Shown: in pieces, positions 58,229-64,000 of the stretch
Position numbering within the stretch: position 1 is the first letter of the stretch
How the letters are laid out: each line of letters starts with the position of its first letter
NCBI GenBank assembly: GCA_022846075.1
Contig: AP025582.1
Location: forward strand, 1,798,001-1,862,000
Direction: 5' to 3'
Length of the DNA stretch: 64,000 nucleotides
Source: Oscillospiraceae bacterium
GTDB lineage: Bacteria; Bacillota; Clostridia; Oscillospirales; Oscillospiraceae
Notes under the pieces: model-generated
Seen by the model: only the letters and a program-made list of their open reading frames with translations
Database searches by the model: none
What the model was told of the DNA's origin: nothing
Translations under genes and position numbers: made by a program

Positions 58229-59308
58229 ATGAAAAAAAGAGGAACGACCCTTATCCTGGCACTGGTCTTGCTCGTTTCCATCACCGCTTGCGGCGGTGAT
58301 GGCGGCCAGCCAAGTCCCTCCCCTGCGTCCGGCAGTACTAGCGAGGCCCCAGCGCGTACCGAGGTCCTCACCCTGAAACTGGGAGGGCTTGGCAGTGGCC
58401 GCGAAGATGACTGTCAATCTTATCCCATCAATAAGTTTATTGAGGTGGTAGAAGCAGAGACCGACGGAATGATCCAGATCGAATACTATCCCAACGGCCA
58501 GCTGGGCGGCGAGCCGGAGATGATGGACCAGGTCCTCTCTGACACTCTGGACTTCGGCGTGCTCTCCGCCAACGTGCTGGGCACTGTGTGGCCCGAGCTG
58601 TACGCCTACAATCTCCCCTTCGCCTTCGATGATCTGGAGACTCTGTGGGACGTCTGCGGCATGGAAAAGACCGACTTCTATTTTGCCATCCGCGACGCCG
58701 TGAACGACTCCGGTCTGGCCCACTTTATCACCACCTTCTCCGCCGAGTTCCGGGGTTGCCAGAACACCACCCGGCCCATCCGCAGCCCTGAGGACTTTAA
58801 GGGCTTGACCTTCCGGGTTATGGCAGGTGAGATCTTCACCGACATTTTCCGCTCTCTGGGTGCCTCCACCGCCACTGTCACCTTTGCCGAGCTCTATACC
58901 GGCCTTCAGCAGGGCATTGTGGACGGCGAGGACGTGGGGCTTTCCATGTATTACGACAACAAGTTCTATGAGGTAGAGAAATACGCCACTCAGTTCAACA
59001 TCACCGCCACCATCAACTCCCTGATCGTGTCCAACGCCGCCTGGGACAAGCTGACCGAAGCGGAGCGGGAAATCATCAACAAAGCCGCTGCCGAGGCTGA
59101 ACTGGCCAGCTATGACCACGTGTCCCAGAACGTGGACCACTACGTAGATCTGGCCAGGGAACAGGGCGTGGATGTGATCACCCACGACCAGCTCACCGCC
59201 GAGGAGGTCCAGGCCTGCAAAGACGCGGTCGCCCCCATGTGGGAGAAGTACAAAGACGTGGTGGGAGACGAGGTCTACACCGCCCTGACCACGGCTCTTG
59301 GCCGGTAA
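58229..59308 (+). CDS. dctP: TRAP transporter solute-binding lipoprotein DctP
   Basis: The 359-residue protein has a lipoprotein signal ending VSITAC (C21) and then a Ser/Pro-rich linker. The DctP fold follows, with EYYPNGQLGGEPEMMDQVLSDTLDFGVLS (cited in parts), GLTFRVMAGEIFTDIFRSLGA (part), and QQGIVDGED. DctP proteins bind carboxylates and carry an Arg (here in FRVM) that clamps the acid group. AGGAGG precedes the ATG. It is the first gene of the TRAP operon. Confidence 0.95.
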   Translation: MKKRGTTLILALVLLVSITACGGDGGQPSPSPASGSTSEAPARTEVLTLKLGGLGSGREDDCQSYPINKFIEVVEAETDGMIQIEYYPNGQLGGEPEMMDQVLSDTLDFGVLSANVLGTVWPELYAYNLPFAFDDLETLWDVCGMEKTDFYFAIRDAVNDSGLAHFITTFSAEFRGCQNTTRPIRSPEDFKGLTFRVMAGEIFTDIFRSLGASTATVTFAELYTGLQQGIVDGEDVGLSMYYDNKFYEVEKYATQFNITATINSLIVSNAAWDKLTEAEREIINKAAAEAELASYDHVSQNVDHYVDLAREQGVDVITHDQLTAEEVQACKDAVAPMWEKYKDVVGDEVYTALTTALGR

Positions 59309-59323
59309 CAGACACCCTCTTTC

Positions 59324-59363
59324 GCCGGGCCGCCGCTTCGTTCCATTCCAGCGGCGGCCCGGC
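59324..59363 (+). other. Intercistronic stem-loop after dctP
   Basis: GCCGGGCCGCCGCT / AGCGGCGGCCCGGC is a perfect 14-bp stem with no T-run. It probably protects the abundant dctP transcript from 3' decay or weakens read-through. Confidence 0.65.
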
Positions 59364-59413
59364 ACTTCCGGGAACAAGCCATTCCACATTGTTTAAGAAA
59401 GGATGCGTGTACC

Positions 59414-60811
59414 ATGGAGAAAAGTTATTCCCGCCGCCTGTCTGAGTTCCTGGCCGGAATGAAGTATGAGGATATTCCCCAAGAGGCCGTCGATCAGGCC
59501 AAGCGGCTCACCCTGCATGTGATCGGCGCCTCCATTGCCGCGGCTCCCATCGAACAGACCGCCAAAGTCATCGGCATGACGGAAAAAAAGGGCGGCATCG
59601 CCGAGGCCACGGTTTGGGGCAGCAAGGGCGGAAAGGTTCCCGCCAAAGAAGCCGCCTTCGCCAACGGCACCATGGCCGACATCATGGACTGGGAGGACTG
59701 CGCCTGGACCGGCCACCCCTCCGCCGGCCACATTCCGGCGGCTATGGCGGTGGGCGAAAAGCTGGGGCTGTCCGGCAAGGATTACCTGCTCTCCGTCATC
59801 GCCGCCCACGAGGGGTATCACCGCATCGCGATGTACGCTCAGCCCAGCCGGGAATACATTACCAGCGGGCAGGGCTGGGGGCTGGTGAGCTGGCAGGTGT
59901 TTGCCGCCGCCATCGCCGCCGCCAAGGCCATGGGCCAGGATGCCGACCAGATGGAGCAGACTTTGGGCGCCGCATTCTACAACGCCATCGTCTCCTGCAA
60001 CAAGCACAGCGAGGGCACCGCCAAATCTGACATCTACCACTACGCCCACGGCTGGTGCGCCCGCAACGGCGTTGTCTCGGCCGATATGACGCAGCTGGGC
60101 TTCGACAACTGCTACGGCGCGCTGGACGGCCCCAACGGCTACTGGCACAAGGTATCTGATCAGGTCGACTGGGAGTGGCTGGTCAAGGACTACGGCACCA
60201 AATGGTATATCTGTGAGACTTACCTGAAACACTGGCCTGCCAATATGTGGGTCCAAACACCCCTGGAGGCACTTAACCTTTTGATGAAGGAGCATCCCTT
60301 CACCGCCGACCAGGTGGAAAAGATCCATGTCTCCCCTCTGGTCCCCTTCATCTGCGGCGACTACTCCAAGACCACCCGCGGCACCCTGGACGCCCAGTTC
60401 AGCATCCCCTACTGCCTGACCGCCTATATCCTGGATCCCCATATGGGCGCCCAGTGGTTCTCCAAAGAGATGCGCAATAATCCCCAGCTTATCGAATTTG
60501 CCCAGAAATTTGAATACTCCGGAGGCCCCAGAGTTCCCAACGACAATTTTGATGAGTTCAAGACCGGATCCTTCCCCGAGATCACGGTGGAGGTCACGTT
60601 GAAGGACGGCACTGTTCTCTCCAAAACGATGCGTTACCCCAAGGGCCACCCCCGCAACAACTTTACCATGGACGAGCAATTCGACCATTTCCGCCTGTGC
60701 TGTTCCCCCTACCTGCCCGCCGAGCGAATCGAGAAGATCATCGCCTTGGTGGACCAACTGGAGACCCTGGACAATATCGGCAAGCTTGCCGAGCTGTGTG
60801 TCCTGGCCTGA
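59414..60811 (+). CDS. MmgE/PrpD family protein (first copy)
   Basis: The 465-residue protein belongs to the MmgE/PrpD family, which includes 2-methylcitrate dehydratase, cis-aconitate decarboxylase and iminodisuccinate epimerase. It has FANGTMADIMDWEDCAWTGHPSAG (cited for the conserved N..D..HPS motif), KSDIYHYAHGW with a conserved Lys, and LDAQFSIPYCLTAYI. The usual His of the NGxxxHxLD motif appears to be Asp. It is closely similar to the next gene, implying duplication. The reaction is unknown. Confidence 0.9.
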   Translation: MEKSYSRRLSEFLAGMKYEDIPQEAVDQAKRLTLHVIGASIAAAPIEQTAKVIGMTEKKGGIAEATVWGSKGGKVPAKEAAFANGTMADIMDWEDCAWTGHPSAGHIPAAMAVGEKLGLSGKDYLLSVIAAHEGYHRIAMYAQPSREYITSGQGWGLVSWQVFAAAIAAAKAMGQDADQMEQTLGAAFYNAIVSCNKHSEGTAKSDIYHYAHGWCARNGVVSADMTQLGFDNCYGALDGPNGYWHKVSDQVDWEWLVKDYGTKWYICETYLKHWPANMWVQTPLEALNLLMKEHPFTADQVEKIHVSPLVPFICGDYSKTTRGTLDAQFSIPYCLTAYILDPHMGAQWFSKEMRNNPQLIEFAQKFEYSGGPRVPNDNFDEFKTGSFPEITVEVTLKDGTVLSKTMRYPKGHPRNNFTMDEQFDHFRLCCSPYLPAERIEKIIALVDQLETLDNIGKLAELCVLA

Positions 60812-60846
60812 ACCCCGGCCATTCGTGATTGGAAGGAGTGTCAAAT

Positions 60847-62250
60847 ATGGAAAAAACCTATTCTCAGATCATGTCTGAGTATGTGGCCGGCCTGAAGTTT
60901 GAGGATATCCCCCAGGATGTCATCGACCAGGCCAAGCGGGTCACCCTGCACGCCATCGGCGCCAGCGTCGGCGGCTATCCCCTTCCCCTGACAGGCAAAG
61001 TCATCGGCTACACCCAGAGAAACGGCGGCACCGGCGAGGCCACCATCTGGTGCAGCGACGGGCGCAAGGTCCCCGTGGAGGAAGCCGCCTTCGCCAACGG
61101 CACTATGGCCGACCACATGGACTGGGAGGACTGCACCTGGACTGGCCACCCCTCTGCCACCGGCGTTCCCGCCGCCATGGCTGTGGCGGAAAAACACAAG
61201 AAGAGCGGTCGGGAATATCTCCTGGCCCTGGTTGCCGGATATGAGAGCTCCCAGCGCATCGCCATGGCCGCCCAGCCCACCCGGGACTATGTCACCAGCG
61301 GCCGGGACTGGGCCCTGGTGAGCTGGCAGATCTTTGCCGCCTCCATGGCCGCCGCCAAATTGATGGGATTCGACGCCAAGCGGATCGAGCAGGTGCTGGG
61401 TGCCTCCCTCTATCAGGCCCAAATCGCCGCCAACAAACACAGCACAGGCAGCGGCAAGTCTGATATCTACCACTATGCCCACGGCTTTGCCGCCCGCAAC
61501 GGGGTCGTGGCGGCCCAGGTCACCGAATTGGGCTACGATAATTGCTACCATGCGCTGGACGGGGACGACGGCTACTGGCACATGGTCTCCGACCGCCTGG
61601 ACGAGAGCTGGTACACCAAGGACCTGGGCAAGCTCTGGATGATCCGGGACGCCAACTATCTCAAGCACTGGCCCGCTAACATGTGGGTCCAGATCCCCCT
61701 GGAGGGCATGAGTGAGCTGGTCAAGGAGCAGCCCTTCCAAATGGAAGAGGTGGACAAGATCCGCGTCACCCCCGACCTGGACTTCATCATGGGCGTCTAC
61801 TCCAAGACCACTCGAACCATCCTGGACGCCCAATTCAGCATTCCATACTGCCTGACCGCTTTCCTGATGAACCCCAAGATGGGCGCCCATTGGTTCACCA
61901 AGGAGATGCTCAACAACCAGGAGCTCATTGATTTCACAGACAAATTTGAGGCCTTCGGGGAGAAAATCGTCTTCTACGACAACTTTGAAATCTTCAAGAG
62001 CGGCTCCTTCCCGGAGTTCAAGCTGGAGGTCTATCTGAAGGACGGCAGGGTCCTCCACAAGAGCAAGCAGTTCCCCAAGGGGCACCCCAAAAACAACTTC
62101 ACCCTGGCGGAGGAGTATGACCATTTCCGCCTGTGCTGCTCCCCCTATCTGCCGCAAGAGCAGATCGAACGCTTCATCGCCATCGTAGACAAGCTGGAGG
62201 AGGCGCAGGATCTGGACGAGCTGATCGGCCTGACCACCATTCGGGGGTGA
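60847..62250 (+). CDS. MmgE/PrpD family protein (second copy)
   Basis: The 467-residue protein keeps the same motifs as the first copy (NGTMADHMDWED, TGHPSA, KSDIYHYAHGF, LDAQFSIPYCLTAFL), with differences scattered through the length. Two copies with conserved catalytic regions suggest a heteromer, or two steps on related substrates. AAGGAG precedes the chosen ATG. It lies 35 bases after the first copy and 4 bases before dctQ. Confidence 0.9.
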   Translation: MEKTYSQIMSEYVAGLKFEDIPQDVIDQAKRVTLHAIGASVGGYPLPLTGKVIGYTQRNGGTGEATIWCSDGRKVPVEEAAFANGTMADHMDWEDCTWTGHPSATGVPAAMAVAEKHKKSGREYLLALVAGYESSQRIAMAAQPTRDYVTSGRDWALVSWQIFAASMAAAKLMGFDAKRIEQVLGASLYQAQIAANKHSTGSGKSDIYHYAHGFAARNGVVAAQVTELGYDNCYHALDGDDGYWHMVSDRLDESWYTKDLGKLWMIRDANYLKHWPANMWVQIPLEGMSELVKEQPFQMEEVDKIRVTPDLDFIMGVYSKTTRTILDAQFSIPYCLTAFLMNPKMGAHWFTKEMLNNQELIDFTDKFEAFGEKIVFYDNFEIFKSGSFPEFKLEVYLKDGRVLHKSKQFPKGHPKNNFTLAEEYDHFRLCCSPYLPQEQIERFIAIVDKLEEAQDLDELIGLTTIRG

Positions 62251-62254
62251 CGCC

Positions 62255-62791
62255 ATGAAAACGCTGAAAAAGGTCTGGGATGCCTTCGTCAAAGGCTACA
62301 CCTGGGTAGAACTGAACTTCATCGCCGCCTTCACCATGATCATCGGCATCCTCATCATCTACGAAGTCATCATCCGGGCTTTGGGATTTCAGGGGATCAA
62401 GTGGATGGAGGAGATGGGCCGTTTCATGCTGGTGGTCACCACCACCATCGGATGCAGCTACGCCGCCCGGGAAAACGGCCACATGGTCATGGATACCTTT
62501 TACCAGCTACTCAGGCCCCGGGCCGCCTACTGTCTCAAATCGGTGGCCTACTTCATCAGCGGGCTCCTGTACAGCTACATGGGCTACTACGCCATCCAGT
62601 GGTGCATTCGCCTGTTCAAGATGAAGAAAAAGATGGAGAGCGTCAACTTCCCTACTTACGTGATGTGGATCTTCGTCTGTATCGGGCTGTGCACCATGGG
62701 CCTTCGCTATTTCATTGAGACTGGAAAATGCGCCGGCAGAGCCGTCAAGGGCGCGCAGGAGTTCACGGAAGTGAACACCAAAGAGAATTGA
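62255..62791 (+). CDS. dctQ: TRAP transporter small permease DctQ
   Basis: The 178-residue protein has four hydrophobic helices (ELNFIAAFTMIIGILIIYEV, GRFMLVVTTTIGCSYAA, AYFISGLLYSYMGYYAI, MWIFVCIGLCTMGLRYF). EEMGRFMLV is a typical DctQ segment. It links DctP to DctM. Confidence 0.93.
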   Translation: MKTLKKVWDAFVKGYTWVELNFIAAFTMIIGILIIYEVIIRALGFQGIKWMEEMGRFMLVVTTTIGCSYAARENGHMVMDTFYQLLRPRAAYCLKSVAYFISGLLYSYMGYYAIQWCIRLFKMKKKMESVNFPTYVMWIFVCIGLCTMGLRYFIETGKCAGRAVKGAQEFTEVNTKEN

Positions 62792-62804
62792 GGAGGGAAA
62801 ACGT

Positions 62805-64000
62805 ATGGCAGTCGTAATGATCGTGTTTTTCGTTCTCCTCATCATCGGCGTCCCCGTGGCTCACGTGGTGCTGGGCGCCGCCGCCATCGGCATCATCGCC
62901 GGCGGCAACAACGGAATCCTGCTGGCCCAGCAGACTGTGCTGGGCATGAACAGCTATGTCCTGCTGGCCGTACCCTTTTTCATTATCTCCGGCGACCTGG
63001 CTGCCAAGGGGGAGACCTCCCGCCGCCTGGTCAACGCCATCAATGCCTTCCTGGGAAGCATCCGGGGCGGGCTGGGCATCGCCACCATTTTTGCCTGCGC
63101 CCTCTTCGGAGCCATCACCGGCTCCTCCATCGCCTGCGTGGTGGCCATCGGCGCGCTGATGCTTCCCCAGCTGCTGGAGGCCGGCTATCCCAAGCCGCTG
63201 GTCCTGGGCATTATCACCACCGCGGGCACGCTGGGGGTCATGATCCCGCCCTCTATCCCCATGCTCCAGATCTCGGTGGCTATGGGCACCTCCGTGGCCG
63301 CGGGCTTCACCTCCGGCTTTGTCCCCGGGATCCTTACCGCTATCTTGATGAGCGTTTGGGTCTACCTCTACGCCAAAAAGCACAACGTCCCCAAGCAGCC
63401 GCCCATGCCCTGGCGGCAGAAGCTCCATGTCCTCAAGGAGAGCTTCTGGGCCCTCATGTTCCCCGTGGTCATCCTGGGCACCATCTACGGCGGCCTGGCC
63501 ACCCCCACCGAGGCGGCGGTCATCTCGGTGCTCTACGTCCTGTTTGTGGAGATCTGCATCTACCGCACCACAAGCATCAAGCAGCTGTGGAACACCATCA
63601 AGGGCTCCACCGTCAGCGCCGCCACCCTGACCCTGACCATCGCCACAGCCCAGGTCTTTGTGTGGTTCATGACCACGGAAAATATCCCGGCCATCCTCTA
63701 CAACACCCTGACCTCGGCCATCTCCGGCAAGTACGCCCTGCTCTTCCTGCTGTGCCTGCTGTTCCTCATCGTGGGCTGCTTCACCAACGTGGCCACCGTG
63801 GTCATCATCATCGGCCCCATCCTGGCGCCGGTGCTGGAGTTTTTCACCATCGACACCCTGCAGTTCGGCGTCCTGGCCATCCTGTTGTCCCAAATCGGCT
63901 TTGTCTCTCCCCCCTTCGGCCTGTGCCTGTTCGTGGCAATGAAGGTGGCGAAGGCCTCTATGCCGGAGGTAGTAAAGGGCTCCATCCCCTTCCTGGTCTG
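62805..64000 (+). CDS. dctM: TRAP transporter large permease DctM (runs off the window)
   Basis: The frame is open from an ATG behind AGGAGG to the window end, giving about 398 residues of an expected ~425-430. It begins VVMIVFFVLLIIGVPVAHVV and has ITGSSIACVVAIGALM and GVMIPPSIPMLQISVA, the DctM scaffold and substrate regions. With DctP and DctQ it forms a Na+-driven importer of organic acids. The C-terminal ~30 residues are missing here. Confidence 0.94.
   Translation, partial: MAVVMIVFFVLLIIGVPVAHVVLGAAAIGIIAGGNNGILLAQQTVLGMNSYVLLAVPFFIISGDLAAKGETSRRLVNAINAFLGSIRGGLGIATIFACALFGAITGSSIACVVAIGALMLPQLLEAGYPKPLVLGIITTAGTLGVMIPPSIPMLQISVAMGTSVAAGFTSGFVPGILTAILMSVWVYLYAKKHNVPKQPPMPWRQKLHVLKESFWALMFPVVILGTIYGGLATPTEAAVISVLYVLFVEICIYRTTSIKQLWNTIKGSTVSAATLTLTIATAQVFVWFMTTENIPAILYNTLTSAISGKYALLFLLCLLFLIVGCFTNVATVVIIIGPILAPVLEFFTIDTLQFGVLAILLSQIGFVSPPFGLCLFVAMKVAKASMPEVVKGSIPFLV

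Noticed and set aside
1-64000. CRISPR arrays, transposases, integrases, prophage
   Set aside because: I looked for regularly spaced repeats and mobile-element proteins and found none; only the single intergenic hairpin repeat is present.

Overview
The window reads as chromosome of an anaerobic, spore-forming, GC-rich (roughly 60-65% by eye) Firmicute of the Oscillospiraceae / Flavonifractor-Lawsonibacter-Intestinimonas kind. The grounds are a leucine T-box, CotF-like coat proteins, HprK, a CsoR-CopA copper locus, an L20-type infC leader, Gram-positive sigma-A promoters (TTGACA-17-TATAAT) before most units, and a Clostridiales-style intergenic repeat. The lineage is an inference from gene content; no 16S is present. 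Almost all of the sequence is ordinary chromosome. I see no transposase, integrase, CRISPR array or rRNA.

Layout. 1-7.2 kb: CorA (cut by the window edge), a ppx-ppk polyphosphate pair, an XRE membrane regulator, leuA behind a T-box, and a small unknown gene. 7.2-15.2 kb: a tightly overlapped polA-rimI-GNAT-tsaD operon, a MATE exporter and an M20 amidohydrolase. 15.2-22.2 kb: a MerR/TipA regulator, infC-rpmI-rplT (infC appears to start at AUC), an 8-oxoguanine-deaminase-like amidohydrolase, and csoR-copA, where CopA carries a fused C-terminal CopZ-like domain. 22.2-31.5 kb: a BMP-type nucleoside ABC transporter without its binding protein, proC, a signal-less Cu/Zn SOD, bactofilin, a degenerate NodB protein and an SLH protein. 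31.5-38.4 kb: a MacAB-like exporter and a two-component system that share the same direct-repeat operator; the kinase gene is frameshifted in an 8-G tract; tRNA-Leu(GAG) follows. 38.4-53 kb: a glycosyltransferase, a BltD-like acetyltransferase, two ECF sigma/membrane partner pairs, an HMG-CoA-lyase family enzyme, a 2-hydroxyacid dehydrogenase, rpsB-tsf, hprK, iscS-iscU and small coat-like proteins.

53-64 kb is the most interesting part. A cytoplasmic three-component molybdopterin oxidoreductase (FAD subunit, Mo catalytic subunit, four-cluster ferredoxin subunit) is divergent from a TRAP transporter operon (DctP, two tandem MmgE/PrpD-family enzymes, DctQ, DctM). An XRE-cupin regulator lies between them. 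The two divergent promoters carry related AT-rich inverted repeats (TTTAATTTA/TTAAATT class), placed in the -35/-10 spacer on one side and across the -10 on the other. I infer one co-regulated pathway: TRAP imports an organic acid, the PrpD pair dehydrates, epimerises or decarboxylates it, and the Mo enzyme reduces or oxidises the product with NAD(P)H/FAD and Fe-S electron flow. I cannot name the substrate, and I do not recognise this combination as a described system.
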